Assembly: GCF_963678635.1 (NCBI RefSeq)
Contig: NC_087065.1
Coordinates: forward strand, 27,301,254-27,365,253
Direction of reading: 5' to 3'
DNA length: 64,000 bases
DNA from: Symsagittifera roscoffensis
Taxonomy: Eukaryota; Xenacoelomorpha; Acoela; Convolutidae
Position numbers and translations under genes: made by a program. Below are positions 1-11,087 of this stretch, in pieces; the stretch's first letter is position 1; each line of letters opens with the position of its first letter. The notes under the pieces are model-generated. The model had not been told where the DNA came from and ran no database searches. It saw only the letters and a list, made by a program, of their open reading frames with translations.

Positions 1-633
1 AAATTAAGTGAATTTAAGTTTAAAATGTTTTAAATTTGTGTAAAGAATAGATTTAGTATTTTTATGATATTAGTGAGCTTATGAATGCTGTTATGTTTAG
101 GCGATGAAGCTGGAACAACAGGATGATTTATAATTACTAACCGTTTATTGTCATGCTACTAATTTTTATTTTTATTTTTCAATAAATATTTTTCAAACAT
201 GTTTTGTATATTACTGCAGAATTTAGGAAAACGATCTGAGATCTTTTTATCAATCGTTATTGTATATTAATAATTTTGTTTAGCGCCTGAAATGATTTTG
301 AAGATTGACTTCAAAATTTTATGTTTGCAAATGAAAATCTAAATTCATTGCTAGTAGTATTCTAAATACAAAAGTTTGTTCTGGCTTTTGCCGAACTATC
401 ATATAACTATATGGTAAGTTTCTGCTTTGTCGTATGTCGTCTCTGGTTCGAGGTCTTCTTCCAATTCCGGGTAGTTCTGTTATCGTTCGGAATATCACTC
501 TGATCTATTGAGTCGTAGAGACATTTCGATTAAATTATTGTCGTATAACATTTTGTAAATGTTTTGTCTAAATTCTATTATTGGTTAATTCTAAGCTATT
601 AAGGTCTTGTTCGAGACTTATGGTCGCACCAGA
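1..633. other. Intergenic, no gene seen
   Basis: AT-rich sequence with stops in all frames at short intervals. I see no splice-supported exon, repeat unit or RNA gene here. Confidence 0.5.
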
Positions 634-1043
634 TGAGTTAGGACCGATGGGTATAACTCATAGAGTAATTTCGGATAGGGTACACCGTCTGCTCGTCACG
701 CTATCTTATTTTCGGCCGGATAGATTCGTGCAACTTCTTAGTCTAATACCGATCCTAATCTTACTCTTATACTGTCTAGTCTCAGGTTGTTTAACTAGTC
801 TCTGCTAGGCTCAATAGATCTAGGGTATACTGGTTTATTGCGGCTGCTGAAGTACTCGGGAGAGTTCAACTAATTTCTAAGTTAAATTCAAATCTCTCTG
901 GTGCTGAAATTACAAGTAATTTCAGCACTTACAAATAAGTGGATTGTTAGTTAGATGGATCATGATTGGTTAATATTAAATACTTTACATTGGTAAAATA
1001 TCTAATTTATCCAATCATAAAATGTAGTTTAGATCAGGTTCCA
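634..1043. repeat. 410-bp dispersed repeat, LTR-like, copy 1
   Basis: About 99 percent identical by eye to 12566-12975, with only four or five substitutions. Both copies begin with TGAGTTAGG and end with GGTTCCA, so they have the TG...CA ends typical of long terminal repeats. Copy 1 has no obvious target-site duplication, so it may belong to a truncated or recombined element. It contains a perfect 13-bp-arm palindrome at 901-928. No coding potential. Confidence 0.65.
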
Positions 1044-1489
1044 GTACGCACTGTATTGGAAACATGCATAGATATAATCATGTTGTCACTGACTCGATAC
1101 AACTTCCGATATTTTTCTAAGAAAAAACTACCTTCAGGTTAAATAACACATGCCTCCAGTTTTCAAAAAAGCAATGGGAAGAACGAAATTGAACTTAAAA
1201 TTCTAATTCAGCTTGTTTCTTAAAATCTTTAAATATTTACTGTCCTATTTAAAAGAATTAAAAAGTTCCAGCGCGTAGAAAAAACCAAAATGCAAATACC
1301 ATTCAAAAACTTTTCCATACAATGTTTATTTAAATAGAAGTTAATTGTCAGGCGTCTTGGGAATCGACTTCGCATTCAATTTTTTTTTGTTTTGTTTTTT
1401 TTTTCAATTTGCAGGTTGCTCGTTGGATTTTTTTCTGATATGGTTGAGTTTGTGTCAAACCATTTAATTTTTTTTAAAACGCTGTACGA

Positions 1490-2800
1490 AAAATCAGTGC
1501 ATATCACAACAAGGGTAGCCGGTTACTGTGCAAGTAGCACAGAATGTTCCGACCTCAGTCTTATAAAAATTAGTTTCGTTTTCAAATTAGTGTCGTTTTT
1601 TCTGCATGGTGTGATAAAAAGATCTGAACAAAAAATATAACTTAGGCATATTTGACAGTAATAGTGATGAAGGCCATTCCGAAAACAATTTTTGAAGAAA
1701 ATTGATTAGAAAAACAAAAAAATGAGAAAAAATAAAACTTTTTAAGTTTTTTTGCAGAAATGTTTGCGGAACTTTAGCATTTGTTTACAAAATGGTGACA
1801 AGAAACTCCCCAAACTACACGCTCACACCATATTAGTTCGTAAATAGACCAAAAATCAACAATTTCAAACTGGTTTCTCTCAACCTTGAGAAAAAAATTT
1901 TGAAAACTTTTAATGTCGATCAAATCAGGATCGAAAGGGCTTTAATATGACATATCATTTGAATCATTGCGATAATCATTTGTTGTGCCTGATTTTGCGT
2001 GGAAAAACTAAAATCAATCGACCCATTCTGATAAATATTTGTGATACTTGATTCAGCGTGGTAAACTAAAAGACACAACCCGAAAACAAAGTTCCTCCCC
2101 CTTTTTCCATTGTTAGGAACAATAAAGATCTTCCATCTGTGATTCAGTTTTCATTAAAGCCGCAAAAATAGCCAACAGAGCGTTGGGAAGGAGTCAATGA
2201 ATGCAAGGAAAAAGAATGAAAATTGGCCTGTTTTCTGAAAAAAAAAACATTTTCTTTCAGAACTTTCATTTCAGAGTAAAAGTTATAGGTCCTTACAGCT
2301 CTTTAAATTTTACAAGCAATTCATGATTATAATAATTATCTTAATAAACATAGCAAACAGGCAGTTGGTTGGGAAAGACTCAGAGAAAGCAAATAAGCAG
2401 AAATTTTTTCGAATTTTTCCAGAAAACTTTTAATAGCCTGAAAGCTTTTTGAACTTCTAGAACAATTCACAATTGACAAAGTTTTGTTGAAATGAAATCA
2501 AGTTGAGAAAACTGAATCCACAGACTAGCTTTTTGTTTCGCAAGGAAATCTGATAAGTAAACTCCACTTTCGAAACTAGAAGTTGTTAACGTTTTAAAAC
2601 CTTCACACGTTTGCTGTTCGATAGTAGGGTTGGCCTTCCTTTCAAAAAAAAGAAGTTTTTGAGGTGAACTGAAAAAAAAATCATTAATCAAACCGCACAA
2701 AAAGTTTGAACTTGAACATTTTTTGAGACTTTTCCTGAAAAAAAAGGGAAAAAAGTTTCATCGCGACGATGCAAGAGCCTAAAACACGTTCAACAACTGC
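1490..2800 (+). repeat. Dispersed noncoding repeat family, long copy
   Basis: This block shares an ordered series of short conserved stretches with other places in the window: AAAGGGCTTTAAT, AACAAAGTTCCT, AGTCAATGAA, GAGAAAACTG, CTGTTCGATAG and TCAAACCGC. Other copies lie at 13985-14460, 52120-52500, 54700-55610, 57340-58230, 58560-58995, 59030-59310, 59790-60060 and, reversed, 63150-63570. There is no conserved reading frame. It looks like an old nonautonomous element, but its ends and class are not resolved. Confidence 0.6.
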
Positions 2801-2804
2801 ATAA

Positions 2805-2998
2805 ATGCATATAAAACAAGAGTATAAATGTATATAAAATAAGGAAGAGTGCCGAGTAGCCTAAGCTACGGTACCGCCGACTATACAGACTTGCCAGTTG
2901 GTGTAGGTTCGAGTACCCCACCTGACCATGTATTATTATACTAAAAAAGGGGGTTATATCCTATTGTAATTGTTTTTTGATACTTAACCGGTTCAGCC
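2805..2998 (+). repeat. tRNA-like terminal repeat, left copy (probable remnant 5' LTR of the BEL/Pao element)
   Basis: This block matches 11100-11325 in order: a TATAAATG-rich lead, a tRNA-like stretch (about 2849-2930) with a box-A-like GTGCCGAGTAG and a box-B-like GGTTCGAGTAC, then ACTAAAAAAGGG, GTTATATCCTAT and GGTTCAGCCTTG. The two copies bracket the retroelement at about 8.3 kb spacing, so the simplest reading is a decayed LTR pair. An alternative is two separate insertions of a tRNA-Leu/Ser-derived SINE. Confidence 0.5.
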
Positions 2999-3149
2999 TT
3001 GATGAAATTTTGAGTTTCCGAAAATATGATGAAATTTTAAGTTTCCGAAAGTTTTTGCCGTTAAATGCTCTTAATAATTCAAGCACTCGACATCATAGTT
3101 TTTACCAACTTACGGAGATTGAGCGCGCTCATTTTGGCGCCCCACCGAC

Positions 3150-3350
3150 GGCCTACTAACTACTGACGGGCTGTGCTAATTACTAGCTGGTCTGTGTAAT
3201 CAGCCTACTGTGCTACTGACGGGCTGTGCTACTGACAGGCTGTGCCTACTGCCTACTGACGTGCTGGGCTGTGTAATCAGCCTGCTGTGCTACTGGCCGG
3301 CTGTAGTACTGACGGGCTGTGCCTACTGCCTACTGACGGGCTGTGATTCA
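3150..3350 (+). repeat. GC-richer minisatellite
   Basis: Irregular tandem iterations of a unit close to CTACTGACGGGCTGTGC, with variants such as GACAGGCTGTG and GGCCGGCTGTAG. It is strikingly less AT-rich than its surroundings. No coding role is visible. Confidence 0.65.
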
Positions 3351-4134
3351 GTGTGAGTAAAAACTCTAGTTGGAAGATTAAAGGCAGTTTGTGGAACAGT
3401 TCCGCCAAGTTGAAGCAGGAGTACTCGGAGTTCAGCAGGAGTATCCGGAGTTCAAGCAACTGAAGCATTGCGACTTGTCATCTTGGGCGAAACAAGGATA
3501 AATTTTTGCTAGTCTATCATTCAAAAGTTTGTACGATTTCGGCAGACCATCACAGACAGGCGGTATGACGGACAATTGAGGCCTTCAAACAGGTATCCGG
3601 ATTTCAAATGAGGCTTTTAGACAGAAGGAACGGAGGATTTTCTCAGCTATTCAGATCATCAGACAGGGGGTCAATTACAGACGTTTTGTGTGAGTTTGAG
3701 AAACGGTTGCTGGACAACTCCTCTGCAGCAGACCAAAAATCTGACAACCGAAAACCGTTGACCGCCCAATCTCCAAAACTGTAAGAAGGTTCCAAAACTT
3801 TTAAAACTCTCCATTCGTGCTATAAATTTTTGTACGATGTTATACATGTTAATGTTTTTCCCGCAAGATAGCACCAGGTAGTTTTTCTCAAAACTCAAAA
3901 TTTTTGGGCAGTTCCGTTGAACTGAAAAATCTTACAATCGGTACATAGACAAACTGATTGACATTTTTTTTTCGATACCAAAAATTTTTGGATATATGTG
4001 AACGGAATATAGACAAGAGGTACTGGACTAGTTTAAGGATTGGCTTATGACTCAAACCCGCTGATCAAAATTCTCCTAAAAGTTTTTGTGAACAATTAAA
4101 AAACTGTCAAAAAATCCTCAGACCGTCCTCAGAA

Positions 4135-4505
4135 TCCTGCGGAACTGTGCTGTAAGATGACACCAACCTTATGATAAGTGATCTGGCAGCAAAATATCAG
4201 GCAAATTAAGTTGAGTTTTTTCATTTGAGGTTTCTTTCGCGTGTGTTGTTGGAATCTAACCAATTTGCCTGAAACCCCACCCACCTTTGGTAAAACTGAA
4301 AACCAGATCGCTTCAAGTGTATCAACGCCGAAATTTGCCCGTCCGATTACTGACATCCTTGCGTGACAGTAATGTTAAGTGGTCAAGTACGGTGATAATA
4401 AGTGGGTTAAGTTGATTTCTTTCATCCTCAGGTTTACTCCGTGTGTGCTGTTGGAGTTCGACCGATCTATCTAATTTTCCAACCCAATTGGTACTTAAGC
4501 GTAAC
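4135..4505 (+). repeat. Imperfect direct repeat (about 170 bp, two units) upstream of the 196-codon ORF
   Basis: The two units share TTAAGTTGA, a pyrimidine-rich stretch, AGGTTT, CGTGTGTTGTTGGA or GTGTGTGCTGTTGGA, a CTAA-TTT-CC segment and TTGGTA. They lie just before the ATG at 4534 and may be a leader or promoter duplication of the retroelement. Confidence 0.45.
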
Positions 4506-4533
4506 ATAACGGTCGCATAGTTTCCTTAAGGGT

Positions 4534-5124
4534 ATGGTATACATTCTAGGAGCTAGTTCCTTGGATCACGCGCTCCGCAAACTTCCCGTTCCGTCTCAGA
4601 AGCGCGTCCAAGATACTTGCTTTACCAATCCAGGTTTAAGTTTGAACTTTAACGCTAGGGACTCTCAAAAAACAATTCAGTACTACCTTCATCACTACTT
4701 GTCTCACCGTAACGACCTTGTAATTTGGCACGACGCCATTAATAAGTCAATAAGTAGGCACCGCAGCAACAATAACTGCAAGCCGAGTAGTGCGCAACTT
4801 GTCACTTTGTTATTAAGGTATAGGACAATTATTTGTGCGATCGTATACTGTAGACGGAACGGAACCGAGGATATAGAAGAAAGTTTAGTTTTAACTGGTA
4901 TTCTCGTTCTGAACGTCGTCAAAGACTTTATCTCTAAGCGTAAGGCTAAGGACCAGGTACTAAATGAGAAGGACAAAAAGTTTGACCAGGCTCCTTCCCT
5001 CGAGTTAAAGACTCTCCTCCTAAGCGCTAATCTTAACATCCTTAAGACGCGTAAGAAGCGGAACCGCTTACCACTCAAAGCTCGAAAAGCTATTAAAAAA
5101 ATAGTCTTCAGGTGGAAGCTTTAA
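4534..5124 (+). CDS. Intact 196-aa protein of unknown function in the leader of the BEL/Pao element; SGNH-hydrolase-like pattern
   Basis: A 196-codon frame with an ATG and no internal stop lies between the left terminal repeat and the decayed gag, in the same orientation as the element. I cannot assign a function with confidence. The protein starts with a hydrophobic strand followed by GASSLDHA, has NDLVIWHDAIN in the middle, then two more beta-type strands (AIVYC and GILVLNVV), and ends in a basic tail (KTRKKRNR...ARKAIKK). A small-residue turn with serine after strand 1 and a strand-D-x-x-N motif recall SGNH/GDSL hydrolases, but no C-terminal DxxH is evident, so this is inference only. Codon use is less AT-biased than its surroundings. 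It is the only undamaged frame in an element whose gag and pol are full of stops. It could be an element-borne accessory ORF, a later insertion or a captured host gene. Confidence 0.6.
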   Translation: MVYILGASSLDHALRKLPVPSQKRVQDTCFTNPGLSLNFNARDSQKTIQYYLHHYLSHRNDLVIWHDAINKSISRHRSNNNCKPSSAQLVTLLLRYRTIICAIVYCRRNGTEDIEESLVLTGILVLNVVKDFISKRKAKDQVLNEKDKKFDQAPSLELKTLLLSANLNILKTRKKRNRLPLKARKAIKKIVFRWKL

Positions 5125-5324
5125 GACGTCAAGTTCCCCCATCTTGTAAACTAATGTTGATATTTGAATGCAAATTTAATTACGTAACAAAACAATTTCT
5201 CATTTTATTAATTGTTGTCTATTTAGTGAGCATCTGTAAAAAATTGTCAATTTTTGAAAAACATGGACGAAAGATTCCAAAATAAGACACGCAGTTAATT
5301 GAAACCCGCCTAAATCTAGAAAAT

Positions 5325-7170
5325 GTGCTGCTCAAAGTTTTTTCATTATTACTTGAAGGCATTGAGAATAATAGTAGCACCGCAAAAATTGATAACGCTG
5401 TTTACAAATGTGAAATTGCTTTGGAAAAAGCTGTAGACGTGAATGAGCAACTAATTAGGTTAGCGGGAAAAACAAAAAACCTCGAAAAAATTTTTGCCCA
5501 GCAAGAACTTTGGCTTAAGAAAGTAACCAAAAAGAGCGAGTAATGCATGAAGCTCAGAAATACAAGATGAGCCTTGAGCCTTCGTCATTTTCAGCAGCCG
5601 CCATTATAAGGAGCAAGGGATCTTTACAACAAACTAGAAGTTAGACATCCTCAAGCTCGCACAAAACAAGAAATTCAGTAGCATGAGTATCTGAAAACAG
5701 GTCGAAGGTCTCTAATGATATTAGGAAACAGGAGTCACTTAAGTCTGATAAATCTGCTTCCACTCGTCATACGTCGACAGTTCACAATATGTCATCAAGT
5801 GAGAAACGGCATGAAATAGTTTCAGTAAAACGACGTCACGAGGAGCTGGAAAAGCAGTATCAAGTATCGGTAAGGCTCAAAGAGCAAGAGAATTGTCTCA
5901 AGTTCGAACAAAGTCAGCTGGAGCTAGAGCAATTGGCTGAAAGTCATTAAAAGCAACTAATTGAAATGGAAATGAAAGCGTTTGAAATTGAGGATAATAG
6001 TGCGCTAGGTTTGCTGGCCTTCACTCCTGCACCAATTTTGTCAGAACCGACGACTCCAGCCAACCTCGCTCATGCAATTATCACTAGCAATGGTCATAAC
6101 CATGGGCACACAGCAATTAGGTACGCTGGAACCTATAATCATGGACATCGAGTTATGCTTCAATTTGGCAGTGCAAGCCTTTTGTCATTGCAAGCTTCTC
6201 CTCTAACTGTTTCATTCCCAGTTAACAATATGCATTCTAGTGCACACTTGTTACCACCGCCGTCTGCTGTTCCTTTACAGACCATGAGCTCAAACAAAAC
6301 AATTGGTAGTTTTGCCAACGGGCAACCGGAATCATTACCTGTCCCAATGTTACCGGCACAACCCGGTACTTTTTTTCTTTGTCACCTGCATTTGCTGGTG
6401 GTGACTTCTCATCTTTTGGCGTAAACCCACCGCCGGTTTTCCTTTCGGCACCTCATTGCCAAGCGGCGCCTTTCCATGCGCAACATTATATTCCCTTCGT
6501 ACCGCATACTGTGTCACCTAATATCAACGATTACTATACAAGTGATGCAAACTTATGGCGATTGACTGCTACAACTCCAATAGTCACGCCCGTTCAATGC
6601 TGTAATGCTGGAAACATTTTCTCTAATGTGATAACTGTTGTCCCAATGTGTAACCCAGCCATCCCGTATACTAGTGGTGGGGTTGTGGTGGGGTACCTTA
6701 AAACTCCACCAGTTTATCCTCAACATTTTCCTTATTTTGTCAAGAATGCTAATACTAGTTATCAGCCAGTCAACGAAGACTACGCACCGTCTTCTGCTAA
6801 TCCGAACCAAGGTTGTTAATCGGATCGATCTCTCTCCGCTCGTGAATCGGCGGTATTTTTAATGCATAGCCGCAAAGATCATCTTCCCGAATGGAAGTTA
6901 GCCCAGTTTGACGGCAACCCGTGGCGCTATGTACAAGGATGCACTGGCAAATCTGGCGCCGTAGCAGTTTTCAAATCATTGTCATTTAACGATGATCTAA
7001 AAAATGTTAACCTGTTAAGCGAAGCTGTTAGTTAACTTACGCCTAACCTCAAAGAAGCTTGATCAATGCATACTGTTAGGCATAACTTGCAGCGCCCAAC
7101 ACTCTTAAATTTTAATAACTGGTTGAAAGAAAAGGGCGAGGGGCATGAGAGATTACGTGTAAGGCAAAAA
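5325..7170 (+). pseudogene. BEL/Pao gag remnant
   Basis: The N-terminal part (5325-5543, then about 5790-6000 in other frames) is charged and coiled-coil-like. A low-complexity Pro/His/Ala-rich segment follows (5966-6820 in two overlapping frames). At about 6860-6930 the frame reads SRKDHLPEWKLAQFDGNPWR, which in my recollection is a hallmark of BEL/Pao gag. This runs abruptly into the distal gag segment (KNVNLLSEAVS, then NFNNWLKEKGEGHE at about 7110-7145), so a central stretch is deleted. Stops at several points make it nonfunctional. Confidence 0.75.
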
Positions 7171-7870
7171 ACGAGGAACCAGTTAAGCCAAAATCAACCA
7201 CAATTTTTGCAGCAAACACCAAGGTAACTGAAAGTAGACATGCATTGTGGAACTGCGCTGTTTTCAGAGAAAAGAATGCTACTCAGCGAGCGAAATACGT
7301 AGCTGAATAGAAGTTTTGCTTCGCTTGCCTCAACGACAATCCTAGTTTCCGGCAATGCTCTAGAGCTTAAAAAAATGCCAGAAGCCAGAGTGCGATAGCA
7401 CACAAAATGCCTTGCTCCACGGAGCCGAAAAAAAATATTTCCTCGGAAGAAAAATTCAAATGTCTCAAATAAGCTGGAGCAAACAAGTCCACAGAGAATA
7501 CAAACATTTCCACCCACGCCGCTGTTATTGATTTACATGACTTTGAATCGTCTATAGGGTTGTTGTCATTTGCAACATTTGGTGTGTCCTCGGATGTAAC
7601 CAGTATTCTGATGTTGGTTCCTTGTGATAGTGCATTGACACACTTCTAGGTGTCTTCGTCACTCGTTAACCGTCTCGGCTTAGTAGGGGAGTCCGTTAAC
7701 TTGTCAATAAATGTTTTCAATTCAACCGCCAATGTTGAGACTCAGAGAGTCTCAAGTTTACCTTTTCCTCCGAGCCGAATAATAGTGATTTCGTATTCCC
7801 TCTGCGTGCATATGTTAAAGACAATGTTGAGATTGGCTCCGAGACAATCATTAATGCTGATTTGCAGAAT
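7171..7870 (+). pseudogene. BEL/Pao nucleocapsid and protease remnant
   Basis: The segment after gag has cysteine spacings of a decayed zinc-knuckle region (around 7310-7345). A retropepsin-type stretch follows (about 7520-7700) in which VSSSLVNRLGL resembles the region downstream of the protease active site in BEL/Pao elements. Several stops and frame changes occur. I could not place the catalytic aspartate motif with certainty. Confidence 0.5.
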
Positions 7871-8960
7871 AAATATCCACGATTAGCACCTATTAAGTCC
7901 ACTCAATATGCTTATGAGGACGTTGAAGTTACTATAGGACAAGACGACTACCACGCCGTTAGACTCATTGAGTTAATCTTTGGAGATGATAATAATTCAC
8001 CATGTTCCGTTCGCCTACCAATAGGTTGGGTCATAGGTGGTCCGTTGCCGCCGTCTGTTGCTTCTACTTTGTGTTTCAAGTGTGTTGTTGAAGATTCCTC
8101 CTTGACTGATCAGATAAAATCCTGGTACGTGTTGGAGTCTTATGGTGCTTTCAATTAAATTGGTGCCCGTTCCGCCGCGTATAATTATTCTTTATCCATC
8201 CTTTATTCTGAAACCGTTCACAATGGCGAAAGATACATTGTGCCTATGCTTTGGATTGATAGTAATGTCAGTCTACCAAACAATTATCACTCGTCACTCG
8301 CCCATTTTAAAACATTGGAGAGAATATTAAGTTAAGACTCTGAACTGCGCGAAAGATACGCAGACACAATTAGAGGGGACATTAGGAAAGTCTATGTCGT
8401 TACTGTCGAGCCGCATGATCCACGTAAGCGTTCCGATCGCGAGCGGTATCTTCCGCACCATCCCGTCGTAAAACCAAATAAGCCGGGTAAGGTCCGCCGA
8501 GTCCCTAATTGGGGCTTCTAAGATTCACAGCACATCCTTAAATAAGTCCTTATTGGTGGGTCCAGACCTACCCCAAACGTTAATTTTGTAATTTTGAGAT
8601 TCCGTCGACACAAGTACGCCGTCTCCGCGGATATAGAGGTTATGTTCCTCCAGGTAGGAGTCCTCGCCCGCAATCAAATTTCGCTCTATTTTTTGTGACT
8701 GGAGGATACCACTTCCGATGTGGTAATTCACCAGTACACTCGCCATATATTCGGCGCATGGGATTCGCCTACATGCGCAATTTCGCGATGCGAAAAACAG
8801 CAACTGATAATATGTCCACATACCCTGAGGCCGCATCAGTCGTAAACGAAAATTTTTAAATGGACGATTACTTGGATTCGTTCGATGACGTTACCCATGC
8901 AATTAAAATTAGCCGTGATTTGGTTTCGTTACTCAAGTTGGGAGGATTTATTTTGACTAA
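7862..8960 (+). pseudogene. BEL/Pao reverse transcriptase remnant
   Basis: The protease-RT linker is clear at 7862-8158 (YPRLAPIKSTQYAYEDVEV, then VTIGQDDYHAVR and LPIGWVIGGPLP). RT blocks follow in broken frames: HHPVVKPNKPGKVRR near 8457, KYAVSADIEVMFLQVGV near 8610-8665, and MDDYLDS at 8860-8880, which matches the YxDD catalytic box context. At least two stops and several frame changes interrupt the domain. Confidence 0.82.
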
Positions 8961-8999
8961 ATTTGTCAGTAATACCGATAAAATTTCTTTGGCAATGAA

Positions 9000-9915
9000 C
9001 ACCGATCATTGCGAAACCTCGTCTTTACCCATCAAAAAAACACGTAACGGTGCCGAACAATCATCACATGTCTTAGGTCCTAAGTTGGACCATGTGAAAG
9101 ACACATTGGTTGTTAGCAGAAGCAAGAATTGTCCTCTGGATAAGGCAATAAGTCAACGAACCGTCTTGAGTATCGTCTCTTCTGTGTTTGACCCAGTTGG
9201 GTTAGTAGCTCCATACTCAACTAGGGCCCGTCTTTTGCTTAGATATATTTGGAAAATCAGTGGCCAAAATTGAGACGACGAAGTGCCGGAAGACATAAGA
9301 AGTCAATTTCTCGAGTGGCACTCCGGTCTCCCTCTCTTAGGGCAATTGACTATTCTCCGCTGTTACTTCACAGAACCTGTGGATCAAACTGAGCTCCACA
9401 TGTTCGGTGATAGCTCGCAGGACGTTTTCTGTGCCGTTGGAATTTTGCTTATGCTACAATCGAATTCGCACAAAGCTCAAACATCCTTCATCTTTGGTAA
9501 AGCTCGCGTTGCTCCCATGAAAGCGCTATCTAAACCGAAGCTAAAGCTTCAAGCTGCTCTGCCCGCAACTCGACTGAAATATGATATACTGAAAGCAATT
9601 ACCGTTAACATTAATCAGGTCTACATGTGGACAGATAAAACTACAGTTTTGCAGTGGCTAAACTCCGGTGACAAATTACCTGTCTTCGTGGCTAACCGTG
9701 TCGGCGAAATCCTCGAATCGACAAGCATTGATGAGTGGCACCATGTTCTGAGCGGCGATAATCCAGCTGATTCCGATACGCGGGCGATTTCTTTGGAAGT
9801 CCTCAAGGATAGCAGCTGGCTCACTGGTCCGAGCATTCTCAGGACTACTGATTGCCTGTTTATACCCGACGAACGTGCGATCAATAAAATTCGTTTGAAG
9901 GTTTCTTCTTTTTGA
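9000..9915 (+). pseudogene. BEL/Pao RT thumb and RNase H remnant
   Basis: The frame 8860-9273 continues after the RT active site with SIVSSVFDPVGLVAPYS, a conserved BEL/Pao motif. After one in-frame stop, 9283-9915 carries an RNase-H-like domain: ELHMFGDSSQDVFCAVG (first Asp), a LKLQAALPA segment, MWTDKTTVLQWL and ADSDTRA. The domain order and length are normal for the family. The stop and shift show decay. Confidence 0.8.
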
Positions 9916-10039
9916 TGTCGATAATTGCGTGGAGACATCATTTTCCTTCGTCACCGATGTCACATCCATCAAACAGCCCGCAGCCTCCACCACAAGCATT
10001 TTCATCAAAGTTTAGATTACATGCGCTTCGTTTTTTAAA

Positions 10040-11070
10040 AAAATGAAATGTGAAATACTTGCGTTGGGTAGACTACTTCAGTGTATCGAAAATCAATGTG
10101 TAACATGCCGTAAGCGCAAAAGAAGTATCATCCAGCCAATCATGTCCAATTTAACTGTCGAACGTCTCGGATATAAGCAACCACCCTTTAATCATACGGG
10201 TGTGGAATACTTTGAACCACTTTACGTTCCGGCAGAAGCACTGAAAAAAGATGAGGATTTCTTTTCACCTGCCTCACCACCAGGGCTCTACACCTTGAGA
10301 CTGTATCATCTCTGGACACTAGTTTTTGTGTCATGGGCATTGAACGGTTCATTGCGCGGCGTGGTACAACAAGCACGATCTGGTCGGATAACGGCACGAA
10401 CTTCGTTGGTGCGGAAGAGGAATTACTTGCCTGCATCAAGAGCTGGAATGGCATGGCGCAGACCATTTTTGCACAGAAAAACGTTGCTTGGAAATTTAAC
10501 CCGTCAGGCGCACCCCATCATGGCGGCTCCTGCGAGCGCCTCGTCCGAAGAGTAAAGCGCGTACTTTACGATATACTAGGCAGTAGGCGAGTCACCGAAG
10601 AGATGTTAGGAACAACATTCTGCTTAGTTGAGCAGGCTTTGAATTAGAGGCCAATCACTCCCGTTAGTACTGATTCACGTGAGTTAGAAGCATTAACCCC
10701 AATCCAGTTTTGCCTTGCACAACACGCCACAAGCTTTCCTTTGCTTTTACCTGGGGAGCACTTTGACCACAAGAAAAGGTGCGTGCGAGCGCAGTCGTAT
10801 GCTAACGCTATTTTGTCTCGTTGGCTTGGCGAAAATGCTCTCTCACTGAATAAGTGTGTCAAGTGGCACACTCATTCTGACTCCACTCTTAAGACAGGCA
10901 ATATCGTGTGGGTGATTGAGCCCGATAGTCCGCGTGGGTACTACTCCTTCACCCGACTCGTCAAGCTAAACTACGGACATGACAGTTGCGCCCAATCCAC
11001 TCTTGTTAAGACCGCAACCCGTGAAGTCACTCGGCCGACCGTTAAGCTGGCTCCGGTTCTCCCTTCTTCT
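10040..11070 (+). pseudogene. BEL/Pao integrase remnant
   Basis: A zinc-binding remnant (NQCVTCRKRKR near 10095) is followed by the catalytic core in two overlapping frames. The core has a segment equivalent to SSLDTSFCVMGIERF, then WSDNGTNFVGAEEEL (core Asp) and PHHGGSCERLVRRVKR (core Glu). After a stop near 10648 the C-terminal domain continues to about 11070 (TGNIVWVIEPDSPRGYY). The stops and at least one frameshift make it nonfunctional. Confidence 0.82.
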
Positions 11071-11087
11071 GGGGGGGGGGGGAGGAT

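Noticed and set aside
581-808. Short open frame at the left end of the window
   Set aside because: It overlaps the LTR-like repeat, and most of the same sequence occurs in the intron copy at 12566-12975. There is no protein-like conservation.
4704-5078. 124-codon minus-strand frame opposite the 196-aa ORF
   Set aside because: A shadow of the plus-strand frame with no independent signal.
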